Shown here piece after piece: positions 51,447 through 59,857 of a stretch of DNA of 64,000 nt (within the stretch, counting starts at the first letter, position 1; the number at the start of each line of letters is the position of its first letter). Origin of the DNA: HLUCCA09 sp038745585 (GTDB lineage: Bacteria; Pseudomonadota; Alphaproteobacteria; Rhodobacterales; Rhodobacteraceae); assembly GCA_038745585.1 (NCBI GenBank), contig JBCDLH010000008.1:153348-217347 (forward strand), read 5' to 3'. Below the pieces are notes generated by a model. The model searched no databases. It was not told the DNA's origin and saw only the letters and a list, made by a program, of their open reading frames with translations. The translations under genes and the position numbers were made by a program.

Positions 51447-53793
51447 TAAGGTTTGCCATCAGCCGGAACGCGCCCGGTACGAGATGCTCCATCTGGTGAT
51501 GCAGGATGAGCGACGTGTGCACATGGCGCCCGTCGCCGATATCCGCGGCAAGGAGGGCGCCCCAATGCGGCGGCTCACCCGGATCGGCCATCTCAATGAG
51601 GGGCGTATAGGCACTGTCCCAGCTTTTCGCGAAATAGAGCCCCCGCTCTTTGACCCACCCGTCCCAATCCTTTGCGCCGATCGCATTGGGCGTGCTGAGG
51701 AGCGGATGGTCCCCCACATGCCGCACCTCGGCTTTCGCATCCGTGACGCGCCAGCGCAGCGAGGGCTGACCGATTTCGAGACGGCGCGGCGGGATCGTAT
51801 CTGGATCCCAATTGTCCCACGGCCGATGGTAGAGCGTAACAAGCGTCCCTCCCGCCGCAACCCAACGGTGAATGCGCGGCATCGCCTGGGCCAACCCGGG
51901 CCGAAAGCGCATCGCGAAGATGCCAATCACCAGCGTCTTGCACGCAGCCAGCGCCTCGTCGCTTGCCAGCTCGGCATCGCTAAGGCTCGAGACATTGGCC
52001 CCCATGGCCCGAAGCCAGTAATCAACCTGATCGTTGCCCGCGCCCAGATAGCCGACGCGCCCCTTCGGCACACCGATATCGCAGACAAGAACGCGCATCT
52101 CGGCGCGCCGGGCGCGAGCTGTTGGTGCGATATGCGCGTGGTCGATTTCGAGGACGGTCTCGGCCGGCGCCCCGCCGACCCAGACGGGCAGCCGCGCAAC
52201 GCCATGTTGTGCGATGTTGGGAACAGAGATCCTGCCCGCGCGCTGCCCGACTTCGGCGCGCCACCCCGAAGGCACCTTGACCGACACCGTAGCGTCCTCG
52301 GGCCAGAGCCCATCGACGTCGAAATCGACATGCCGGTCATCGGTTTGAAGGTTCACCACTCCGGCCGCTGGAGAGAGCTCCACGCTACTGGGCGGCAGGA
52401 CGATGGGCTCTGTCTCGAACGGAATGCGGACCTCGGCCGTGACCTCGCCGGTCGTGAAGGCGATGCCGAGCGCCGGGGCGCTCGGACGGAACGGGTCGTA
52501 GAACGGACGGTAGGGGTCGCTCGGCGCAGCGGTCTCGGCGATGGCGAGCCCTGAGCCGTCGAGATCCCACCCCGGCGGGAGGACGAGCGTTGCCTCCGCC
52601 TGATCCGCCGCACCCGGGTCAAGCTCGACATCGAGCGTCGTCCGGTCCCCCGGCCGCAAGAAAACCTGCCCAGCGGCGCAGCGCGCCTCGATCCCGAGCG
52701 CGAGCCGGAGGGCGCGCGCGAGCTGGATTTCCTTGGCCGCGAGCCGGTGCACAACCTCGCTACGGGCCTCCTCGGGACAACCTGCCCGGGCCCGGCGCAC
52801 GGCGCCTAAGGCCTCGGTCACCGCGGACGCGATGCGAGGCCTGTCCGGAAAGGCCGCGAGGGCGGCTTCGATGGCGTCCTGAGCCGCTCGGAGATCCTCG
52901 GCGATTGGACCTGCCTCCGGGAGCTGCGTTAGATCGCCGACATGCCCTGAAAGCCCTGCGCCGAGCGTTTCGTCGGGCCCCGGCACATGGCTCTCAGCAA
53001 GGTGCAACGACCAGTCGGCCCCGTCTCCCGGCGGGACCCACCTGCCCATCCCCTGACTGCGGTGATATCCGCGCGACTGCTCGCCGATCCGCCGCCAGGA
53101 CCAACCGCTGACCGGATCACCGCCAGACCCGTCGATCACAAGCGTCGCGGGCGGCGGCGGCTCGGCATCGTCGTAGGATTGGCCCGCGCCGCTCATCGCG
53201 GGCAGGTAGAGCTTCTTGATCTGCCAGGGCGGCCGGTTCGACGGGAAGTCTGGATCGGCCGCAGCTTGCATCACCTGATGTGCCGCCAGCGTCATCGCCC
53301 GGTGATGCCCATGCTGTCCAGGCACATCAAGGAAGGTGGGGCAAAGGATATCGGGCCGCTCCATGCGCACGATCTCGACGAAGCGCTCAAGTATCCGACG
53401 CGGGCCCCACCGCGTGATCGTCTCGCGCCCACTCTTGGAAAAGCCGAAGTCGTTGATCGGATCGTCGGGGCTTTCCGAATGACAATACATCCGCATGCCG
53501 AGTACGTCGCAGGCGCGCTCCATCTCGCGTGTGCGGAGCGCGCCAAGATCGGCCCCCGCTTCGCGCCCGATATCGTTTTGCCCGCCTTCGCCGCGCGTCG
53601 AGCATGCATAGGAAAGGTTGATCCCGTCGCGAAAGGCGAGCGCGGCCAGCATGCCCGACATCTCGTCATCCGGATGGGCGCCCGATTGCATGAACCGGAT
53701 GACCGAAGCGAGCGGACGCAGCGCCCACCAAAGCTCAACGATTAGCGGGCGCGCGCGATCCTTGATGAGACGGGTTTGGTCCGGTGTCGGCAT
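51430..53793 (-). CDS. PIG-L family deacetylase with long C-terminal extension
   Basis: A 787-residue protein. Residues 1 to about 250 form a PIG-L (LmbE-like) zinc deacetylase domain with the motif AHPDDEMSGMLAAL (H40 to E44), STRGEGGQNDIG and DVPGQHGHHRAM, the last giving the other metal histidine. A middle part (about 330-590) is beta-rich, and the C-terminal 180 residues (RVLVCDIGVPKGRVGYLG, then DEALAACKTLVIGIFAMRF and GGTLVTLYHRPWDNWD) resemble class I glutamine-amidotransferase-like folds. PIG-L enzymes remove N-acetyl groups from sugars. The start at 53793 was chosen because the frame upstream to 54801 runs antisense through a binding-protein gene. It diverges from the sugar-type importer operon. 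Confidence 0.85.
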   Translation of the reverse strand: MPTPDQTRLIKDRARPLIVELWWALRPLASVIRFMQSGAHPDDEMSGMLAALAFRDGINLSYACSTRGEGGQNDIGREAGADLGALRTREMERACDVLGMRMYCHSESPDDPINDFGFSKSGRETITRWGPRRILERFVEIVRMERPDILCPTFLDVPGQHGHHRAMTLAAHQVMQAAADPDFPSNRPPWQIKKLYLPAMSGAGQSYDDAEPPPPATLVIDGSGGDPVSGWSWRRIGEQSRGYHRSQGMGRWVPPGDGADWSLHLAESHVPGPDETLGAGLSGHVGDLTQLPEAGPIAEDLRAAQDAIEAALAAFPDRPRIASAVTEALGAVRRARAGCPEEARSEVVHRLAAKEIQLARALRLALGIEARCAAGQVFLRPGDRTTLDVELDPGAADQAEATLVLPPGWDLDGSGLAIAETAAPSDPYRPFYDPFRPSAPALGIAFTTGEVTAEVRIPFETEPIVLPPSSVELSPAAGVVNLQTDDRHVDFDVDGLWPEDATVSVKVPSGWRAEVGQRAGRISVPNIAQHGVARLPVWVGGAPAETVLEIDHAHIAPTARARRAEMRVLVCDIGVPKGRVGYLGAGNDQVDYWLRAMGANVSSLSDAELASDEALAACKTLVIGIFAMRFRPGLAQAMPRIHRWVAAGGTLVTLYHRPWDNWDPDTIPPRRLEIGQPSLRWRVTDAKAEVRHVGDHPLLSTPNAIGAKDWDGWVKERGLYFAKSWDSAYTPLIEMADPGEPPHWGALLAADIGDGRHVHTSLILHHQMEHLVPGAFRLMANLIAPRQ

Positions 53794-54006
53794 GACGGGC
53801 CCTCTTCGTCGCTGATTGACCCCGGCCAAGCGATAACGGGAGCGTTTGGCGGGAAAACTTGTCAGCTGAAACAAACTGCGCGTATCGTTCCCCCATGCGG
53901 CGGGGCGGTGCAAGACCGTCCGGGACGCGGGGGGAGCCCCCCACACCCAACGCCACACAGCAAAAACGACCGGCCCGCGCCGGCGAGACCAACTGGGAGA
54001 CGAGAC

Positions 54007-55272
54007 ATGACACCGAACAAAATGCGGGCGTTTGCCCTGGCCTCTGCCACGTCCATTGCAGCCTTGGCCTTCTCCGCCGCGCAGGCAGAGGTCGAGATCG
54101 AGTATTGGCAGTACTTTTTTGACGCGCGCGTCACGGCGATGGAGCAGCTCATCGAGACGTTTAATGAAGAGAATGACGGCATTACCGTCACAATGACGCA
54201 TTTCCCCTACGCCGATTATCGCACCAAGGTCGCCGCGGCGATCCCGGCGGGCGAGGGGCCCGATGTGGTGCAGCTCTTTTACGGGTGGCTGAATGACTAT
54301 GTCGCTGCCGATCTGATCCAACCGCTCCCGGCCGAAACCTTCCCCGCGGGGAAGATCGATGCGGAATTCTTCCCCATGGTGCAGGCCATGAAAGCGGGCG
54401 ATCAGTATTGGGCGTTGCCGACCGCTGTGCGCTCCCTTGCGCTTTTCTACAACGAGCGCCTCTTGGAAGAGGCCGGCGTCGCGCCGCCGACCACGCTCGA
54501 AGAGATGGTTGAGGCCGCCGCCGCGATGACAAAGACCGATGCGGCGGGCAACATCACCCAGGTTGGTATCACTGCCGGCATGACGGCGCAGGACCACCAT
54601 TGGTTCCGCGAGGGCCTCGTGCGTCAGATGGGCGGCGAACCCTATCTCGATGATTACCAAACGGTAAACTACAACACGCCCGAAGGGCTGGAGGCACTGA
54701 CCTTCTACACCGATCTCTTCATGTCCGAAGCGCCCGTCTCTGCCATTGGCTTTATGGACGAGCCCCAGGCCGCGTTTAAGGCGGGGCGTGCGGGGATGCA
54801 TATCGATGGCTCGTTTCGCATCGGCTCGCTCAACAACACGCGCGGGCTCAAATGGGGCGTGACGGAGCTTCCAGCCACCGCGGACGGCGTGCGCTCGAAC
54901 TATTCCTCCTATTGGGTCAACGCGATCACCACGAAGGCCGAGGGCGAGAAGTATGACGCGGCGGTCAAGTTCATGGAGTACATCACCTCGGATGAGGCGA
55001 TGCAGATCTGGCTGGACGTCGTGGGCGAGTTGCCCGCCAAGCCCTCTGTCGGCATGACCGAGGAGAATGCGAGCAACGAAGTCTTCGGTCCGTTTATTCG
55101 CGGGCTCGAATACGCCAACACGACGAAGTTCGTGAACGAGAGCGCGCAGCGACAGCTCATGGTCGAGATGGTCGAGCGGATTCAGCTTGAGGGGATGAGC
55201 GTTGAAGAGAGCCTCGCCATCGCCGCCGAAGCGGAGCAGGCGATCCTCGACGACTTCTACGCCACGAACTGA
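54007..55272 (+). CDS. Extracellular solute-binding protein family 1 (sugar type)
   Basis: A 421-residue periplasmic binding protein with a Sec signal peptide ending AFSAAQAEV. The mature part has VEIEYWQYFFDARVTAMEQL, IPAGEGPDVVQLFYGWLND, NERLLEEAGVAPPTTLEE and FKAGRAGMHIDGSFRIG, all typical of the UgpB/MalE-like family. GGGAGACGAGAC precedes the ATG. It heads an operon binding protein - permease - permease - lyase - ATPase. Two strong stem-loops follow its stop, as is common after highly expressed binding-protein genes. The ligand is unknown. Confidence 0.92.
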   Translation: MTPNKMRAFALASATSIAALAFSAAQAEVEIEYWQYFFDARVTAMEQLIETFNEENDGITVTMTHFPYADYRTKVAAAIPAGEGPDVVQLFYGWLNDYVAADLIQPLPAETFPAGKIDAEFFPMVQAMKAGDQYWALPTAVRSLALFYNERLLEEAGVAPPTTLEEMVEAAAAMTKTDAAGNITQVGITAGMTAQDHHWFREGLVRQMGGEPYLDDYQTVNYNTPEGLEALTFYTDLFMSEAPVSAIGFMDEPQAAFKAGRAGMHIDGSFRIGSLNNTRGLKWGVTELPATADGVRSNYSSYWVNAITTKAEGEKYDAAVKFMEYITSDEAMQIWLDVVGELPAKPSVGMTEENASNEVFGPFIRGLEYANTTKFVNESAQRQLMVEMVERIQLEGMSVEESLAIAAEAEQAILDDFYATN

Positions 55273-55282
55273 TCGACAGGCG

Positions 55283-55359
55283 AGGTGGGCAGCGAGCCCA
55301 CCTGACGGGCCCGGCGCGCAAAGACCGACCGCTGGGCCCGCCCGACGCAGAGGGCGGGC
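55283..55359 (+). promoter_or_regulatory. Two intercistronic stem-loops after the binding-protein gene
   Basis: AGGTGGGC (55283-55290) pairs with GCCCACCT (55296-55303) around a 5-base loop. Thirty-two bases on, GCCCGCCC (55336-55343) pairs with GGGCGGGC (55352-55359) around an 8-base loop. Both stems are perfect. Neither is followed by a T-run. They probably protect the upstream binding-protein message from 3' decay and lower expression of the permeases, as known for other ABC operons. Confidence 0.6.
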
Positions 55360-55452
55360 AACAGGCCCCCCCGAGATCGACCATCATGTCCCCGAACGCG
55401 ATTGGCCAATGGCCGCCCCGGTCGCGCCCTTTGTCCGAAAGCCTCGCCGCCG

Positions 55453-56346
55453 ATGCGCTTTTATGCAAACCTCACGATCCGCCAGAAACAGATCGTCTGG
55501 GCATGGCTCTTTCTAGCGCTGCCGGTGCTCTTTTACGGTGTGATCCGCTTCTACCCGACGGGCAATGCGATCCTCATCAGTTTCCAGGATTGGAACCTCT
55601 TGGGCGACCGCACCTGGGCCGGAGTTGAGAATTATCAAAAGCTCTGGGCCGACCCGGTCTTTTGGCAGGTCTTCCGCAACACCTTCGCCTATCTCCTGCT
55701 TGGCACGCCGATCAGCCTCGTGATCTCGTTCGTCATTGCCTACCACCTCGACAAGACGCGCTTCATGCACGGCTTTCTGCGGATGCTCTATTTTCTGCCC
55801 TTCATGACGAGCGCGGTGGCCATGGCTTGGGTCTGGCGCTGGTTTTATCAGCCTGTGCCCATCGGGCTCTTCAACAACGCGCTTGCCAGCGTCGGCATTC
55901 CCCAGATCAACTTCCTCAATTCGACGACGAACGCTCTGCCCTCGATCCTTGCGCCGGCCGTCTGGGCGGGTCTCGGCTTTCAAGTGATCATCTTCATGGC
56001 GGGCCTGCGCGCGATCCCACAGAGCTACTACGAGGCGGCGAAGATCGACGGCGTGTCGACCTGGACGGTGCTGTGGGAGATCACGCTCCCGCTCCTGAAG
56101 CCAACTATCGTCTTCCTTGTCGTCTTTTCGTCTATCGGGTTTCTCCGGATCTTCGATCACGTCTTCAATATGACGACGAACAACCCGGGCGGGCCGCTGA
56201 ACTCCACCAAGCCCCTCGTGCTGATGATCTACGAGACCGCATTCGACAGCTTCGACATGGGCTATGCTGCGGCGCAGACCGTGGTCCTGTTCCTTGTGCT
56301 CCTTGTTGTCTCGCTGCTGCAGCTCCGTCTTCTGAGGGATCGCTGA
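55453..56346 (+). CDS. ABC transporter permease, carbohydrate uptake family 1 (MalF/UgpA-like)
   Basis: A 297-residue permease with six hydrophobic segments (for example QIVWAWLFLALPVLFYGVI) and the EAA loop YYEAAKIDGVSTWTVLWEIT, LPLLKPTIVF, diagnostic of sugar-type subunits. The ATG at 55453 gives the family N-terminus; the frame is open slightly upstream. It is one base apart from the partner permease. Confidence 0.92.
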   Translation: MRFYANLTIRQKQIVWAWLFLALPVLFYGVIRFYPTGNAILISFQDWNLLGDRTWAGVENYQKLWADPVFWQVFRNTFAYLLLGTPISLVISFVIAYHLDKTRFMHGFLRMLYFLPFMTSAVAMAWVWRWFYQPVPIGLFNNALASVGIPQINFLNSTTNALPSILAPAVWAGLGFQVIIFMAGLRAIPQSYYEAAKIDGVSTWTVLWEITLPLLKPTIVFLVVFSSIGFLRIFDHVFNMTTNNPGGPLNSTKPLVLMIYETAFDSFDMGYAAAQTVVLFLVLLVVSLLQLRLLRDR

Positions 56347-56347
56347 G

Positions 56348-57226
56348 ATGGCTGTCGCCGACGATATCCGCGCCTCCTCGGAGACACTGCTCGGCCGCCA
56401 GGCAGCAAAGCGCAAAGCCTCGACCGGACAATACATCCGCTGGCTGCTCCTCTTTCTGGGCGGGATCGCGATGGTCATGCCCATCGCGTACATGCTGTCG
56501 ACCTCGCTCAAATGGCCGCACGAGGTCTATAATCTGCGCTTTATTCCAGAAGAGCCGACGTTGGAGAATTACACCTTCGTCTTGGAGGACGGGCGCTTTT
56601 ACTGGTGGATGCTGAATTCGGTGATCATCGCCACGATCACGACGATCTGCAACGTCCTCTTTGACAGCCTTGTGGGCTACACGCTCTGCAAATTCCGCTT
56701 CCCGGGGCGTTACATTGTCTTCATCGCGATCCTGTCGACGCTGATGATCCCAACCGAAATGCTTGTCATCCCATGGTATCTCATGAGCCAGCAATTCGGC
56801 TGGCTCGACACCTATTGGGGGATCATGTTTCCCGGGCTGATGACGGCGTTCGGGACGTTCCTGATGAAGCAGTTCTTTGAGACGGTACCCGACGACTTTA
56901 TCGAGGCTGCGCGCATCGACGGGCTGAACGAGCTTCAGATCTGGTGGACCGTGGCGATGCCGCTCGTGAAGCCCGCCCTTGCAGCCCTCGCGATCTTTGT
57001 CTTCCTGGGCAACTGGACGGCGTTCATCTGGCCGCTGATCGTGACGAACTCGGTCGACATGTACACGCTGCCCGTTGGGCTCTCGTCCTTCGGCGATGAG
57101 GCCGATGTGCAATGGGAGCTGATCATGACCGGTGCCGCGATCTCGACGATTCCGACGCTGATCGTCTTTTTGATCTTCCAGCGTTTTATCATCCGCGGGG
57201 TCGTGATGGCGGGGCTGAAGGGATGA
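56348..57226 (+). CDS. ABC transporter permease, carbohydrate uptake family 1 (MalG/UgpE-like)
   Basis: A 292-residue permease with six hydrophobic segments and the EAA loop FIEAARIDGLNELQIWWTVA, MPLVKPALAALAIF. It ends with the family C-terminus IIRGVVMAGLKG. The start follows the previous stop by one base. Its own stop is followed at once by two tandem palindromes. Confidence 0.92.
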   Translation: MAVADDIRASSETLLGRQAAKRKASTGQYIRWLLLFLGGIAMVMPIAYMLSTSLKWPHEVYNLRFIPEEPTLENYTFVLEDGRFYWWMLNSVIIATITTICNVLFDSLVGYTLCKFRFPGRYIVFIAILSTLMIPTEMLVIPWYLMSQQFGWLDTYWGIMFPGLMTAFGTFLMKQFFETVPDDFIEAARIDGLNELQIWWTVAMPLVKPALAALAIFVFLGNWTAFIWPLIVTNSVDMYTLPVGLSSFGDEADVQWELIMTGAAISTIPTLIVFLIFQRFIIRGVVMAGLKG

Positions 57227-57228
57227 CC

Positions 57229-57278
57229 CACATCTTTCTAGAAAGATGTGCCGATGCGAAATCTTCTAGAAGACTTCG
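57229..57278. promoter_or_regulatory. Two tandem 22-bp palindromes centred on TTCTAGAA
   Basis: The first palindrome, 57229-57250, is perfect over all 22 bases and is centred on TTTCTAGAAA. The second, 57257-57278, has one mismatched pair (57261/57274) and is centred on TCTTCTAGAAGA. They are separated by six bases, their centres are 28 bases apart, and they fill the 61-base gap between the permease stop and the lyase ATG. The arms meet with no loop, which argues for a protein-binding site (dimer operator) more than an RNA hairpin, though a hairpin is also possible. The sequences are AT-rich in GC-rich surroundings. Confidence 0.7.
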
Positions 57279-57287
57279 AGCGCGCCG

Positions 57288-58772
57288 ATGACTGACCGAT
57301 CCACCTTTCCCGATCCGACCTATGCCGAAACGGTCCTGTCGCCGCTGTTTGAAGGGGTGAAGCGGCACTATGCCGACCATATGGGGGCGATCAACCAGGC
57401 GCATTTGGTGATGCTGAAAGAGACCGGGATCCTGAGCACCGCGGATGCCCGCCAGATCGCGGCGGCGCTCGCGGCAATCGACGCCGAGATCGACATCGCC
57501 ACATTGCGTTACACCGGCGCATATGAGGATTACTTTTTCCTCCTTGAGGCCGAACTGCGCGCGCGCCTCGGGGACCTTGGTGGCGCGCTCCATACCGCCC
57601 GGTCGCGAAACGATATGGACCACACCCTCTTCAAGATGGCGCTGCGGACCCGGGGCGAAGCGTTGCAAGACCGGGTGCTCCATCTCGCCGGTCGGCTCAC
57701 AGACAAAGCGGCGCGCGAGACGCATACGCTCATCGTCGCCTACACCCACGGACAGCCCGCGCAGCCGACAACCTTTGGGCACTATCTGGGTGCGGCGATC
57801 GAGGTCCTCCTCCGCGACGCGGCGCGGCTCGACGCGGCGATTGAGGCGCTTGGCCACTGTCCGATGGGCGCGGCCGCGATCACAACAAGCGGATTTCCGA
57901 TCGACCGGGCGCGGATGGCCGAGCTTTTGGGCTTTGAGGCGCCGCTTTTGAACAGCTATGGCTGCATTGCCGCGGTCGACTACGTGACCGGTCTCTACTC
58001 TGCGATCAAGCTCGTGTTCCTGCATCTCGGCCGCCTGATCCAGGATCTGCAGTTTTGGTCGGCCTTCGAGGTCGGTCAGCTCTACGTGCCGAATGCGCTC
58101 GTCCAGATCTCGTCGATCATGCCGCAAAAGCGCAATCCGGTGCCCATCGAACATATGCGGCACTTGGCGAGTGTGACGGTGGGGCGCTGCAATACCATCG
58201 TCGACACGATGCATAACACGCCCTTTACGGACATGAACGACAGTGAAGGCGAGGTCCAGCAAGCGGGGTATGCGGCGTTCGAGAGCGGCGGGCGTGTCCT
58301 CGATCTGCTGGCGGTGATGCTCCCTGCCTGCTCCATCGACGGCGCGCGCGTCCGGCGCAACATGGACGCGGCCTGCGTGACGGTGACAGAGCTGGCCGAC
58401 ACGCTTGTGCGCGACGAAGGGCTGACCTTTCGCCAGGCGCATGACGTCGCCGCCGAAACCGCCCGCGCTGTGATTGCAGAGGGCGCCGCCCTCGGGACCG
58501 GGTTCACCGCCTTCCACGCCGCTTTTGCGGAGGTCGCGGGGCGAAAGAGCAGTCTCGACGCCGCTCGTTTTGCCGAGGCCACCGCACCGGAGACCTTCGT
58601 TGCCCGCCGCGATCGCCCTGGCGGACCGGCTCCGGCCGCGATGGAAACAGCACTTGCGGCCTACCGGAAAGAAAGGGACACATTGCGCGCCCGGTCGACG
58701 GTCCGCACCGCACGCATCGCCGCCGCCGACACGGCGCGGAAGGCGGCGTTTCACGAGCTTTTGGAGGGCTGA
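57288..58772 (+). CDS. Argininosuccinate-lyase-like enzyme of the aspartase/fumarase superfamily
   Basis: A 494-residue lyase. Superfamily region 1 reads GGALHTARSRNDMD (99-111), region 2 AYTHGQPAQPTTFGHYL (151-167) with the general-acid His at 154, and the signature loop QISSIMPQKRNPVPIEH (273-289) with the catalytic serine at 275/276. Argininosuccinate lyases usually have MPQKKNPD at this last site; the residue after NP is V here, as in adenylosuccinate-lyase-like loops. The gene is inserted between the permeases and the ATPase of a sugar-type importer, not in an arginine operon. It therefore probably eliminates fumarate from an imported N-succinyl-type adduct; EDDS lyase is a characterised C-N lyase of this kind. 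The substrate is inferred only. Confidence 0.82.
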   Translation: MTDRSTFPDPTYAETVLSPLFEGVKRHYADHMGAINQAHLVMLKETGILSTADARQIAAALAAIDAEIDIATLRYTGAYEDYFFLLEAELRARLGDLGGALHTARSRNDMDHTLFKMALRTRGEALQDRVLHLAGRLTDKAARETHTLIVAYTHGQPAQPTTFGHYLGAAIEVLLRDAARLDAAIEALGHCPMGAAAITTSGFPIDRARMAELLGFEAPLLNSYGCIAAVDYVTGLYSAIKLVFLHLGRLIQDLQFWSAFEVGQLYVPNALVQISSIMPQKRNPVPIEHMRHLASVTVGRCNTIVDTMHNTPFTDMNDSEGEVQQAGYAAFESGGRVLDLLAVMLPACSIDGARVRRNMDAACVTVTELADTLVRDEGLTFRQAHDVAAETARAVIAEGAALGTGFTAFHAAFAEVAGRKSSLDAARFAEATAPETFVARRDRPGGPAPAAMETALAAYRKERDTLRARSTVRTARIAAADTARKAAFHELLEG

Positions 58773-58776
58773 GCGC

Positions 58777-59832
58777 ATGGCCAACCTGATCCTGCGCGAT
58801 CTCGTTAAATGCTACGGGCCGACCGAAGTCCTCCATGCCATCAACCTTGAGGTCAGCGATGGCGAGTTCGTCGTATTCGTCGGGCCTTCAGGTTGCGGCA
58901 AGTCAACGACCCTGCGCCTTATCGCAGGGTTGGAAGAGGTGACGTCCGGCAGCGTCGATATCGCGGGCCGCGTCGTCAACAACCTCGAGCCGAAAGACCG
59001 CGATATCGCGATGGTCTTTCAGAATTACGCGATCTACCCGCATATGTCGGTGCGCAAGAATATCGGCTTTGGCCTGCGGTCCTCCAAAAAGTCCAAAACG
59101 GAAAAGAGCGAGCGGATCGAAGACGTCGCCCGGCTCCTCGGCATGACAGATCTCTTGGACCGTAAGCCAAGCCAGCTTTCTGGCGGGCAGCGCCAGCGCG
59201 TCGCCATCGGGCGCGCGATGGTGCGGGATCCCGCGGTCTTTCTCTTTGACGAGCCGCTCTCCAATCTTGACGCCCAGCTGCGCACACAGATGCGGCTTGA
59301 GATCAAGAAACTGCACCAGCGCGTGGGCTCGACCATCGTGTTCGTCACGCACGATCAGGTCGAGGCGATGACGATGGCCGACCGGATCGTCATCATGAAA
59401 GACGGGCATATCCAGCAAGTGGGCACGCCGTCCGAAGTCTATCACCGACCGGCGAACACGTTCGTCGCCCAGTTCATCGGAGCGCCCTCGATGAACATGA
59501 TCCCGGCCGAAGTCCGGGATGGCAGTCTTGCGCTTTCGACCGGGGGAAAAATGCCGATGCCGCGTCCCTTGCCTACGGGGCAGCGGATCATCCTTGGCGT
59601 GCGGCCCGAAGACCTCGCGCCCGGGGGCGGCGAAGCTGTGATCGAGGGGCCTGTGCATGTGCGCGAACCCCTCGGGCACGAAACGCTCATCTATGTGGGG
59701 ACGTCGGACGGCGAAGTCATCGCCAAAGCGGATGGCCGCACCCCGCCCGCGGTGGGAGAAACCGTCCGCCTCGGGGCGCTGCCCGAGAACATGCACATCT
59801 TCGATGCCGAGACGGGCAAAGCGCTGGTCTGA
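58777..59832 (+). CDS. ABC transporter ATP-binding protein, UgpC/MalK-like
   Basis: A 351-residue sugar-type ATPase with Walker A GPSGCGKSTT, Q-loop VFQNYAIYPHMSV, signature LSGGQRQR, Walker B FLFDEPLSNLD, H-loop THDQVEAMT and a C-terminal TOBE/MalK regulatory domain (GVRPEDLAPGGGEA). The ATG at 58777 is four bases after the lyase stop; the open frame upstream lies inside the lyase gene. It completes the importer 54007-59832. The gene converges with a glycosyltransferase gene after 25 bases. Confidence 0.93.
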   Translation: MANLILRDLVKCYGPTEVLHAINLEVSDGEFVVFVGPSGCGKSTTLRLIAGLEEVTSGSVDIAGRVVNNLEPKDRDIAMVFQNYAIYPHMSVRKNIGFGLRSSKKSKTEKSERIEDVARLLGMTDLLDRKPSQLSGGQRQRVAIGRAMVRDPAVFLFDEPLSNLDAQLRTQMRLEIKKLHQRVGSTIVFVTHDQVEAMTMADRIVIMKDGHIQQVGTPSEVYHRPANTFVAQFIGAPSMNMIPAEVRDGSLALSTGGKMPMPRPLPTGQRIILGVRPEDLAPGGGEAVIEGPVHVREPLGHETLIYVGTSDGEVIAKADGRTPPAVGETVRLGALPENMHIFDAETGKALV

Positions 59833-59857
59833 ACAAGACGCGCTTGGGTGCACACAG

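Noticed and set aside
53794..54801. 336-codon upstream extension of the PIG-L reading frame
   Set aside because: It lies antisense to a binding-protein gene with a good signal peptide; the PIG-L domain begins normally at 53793.
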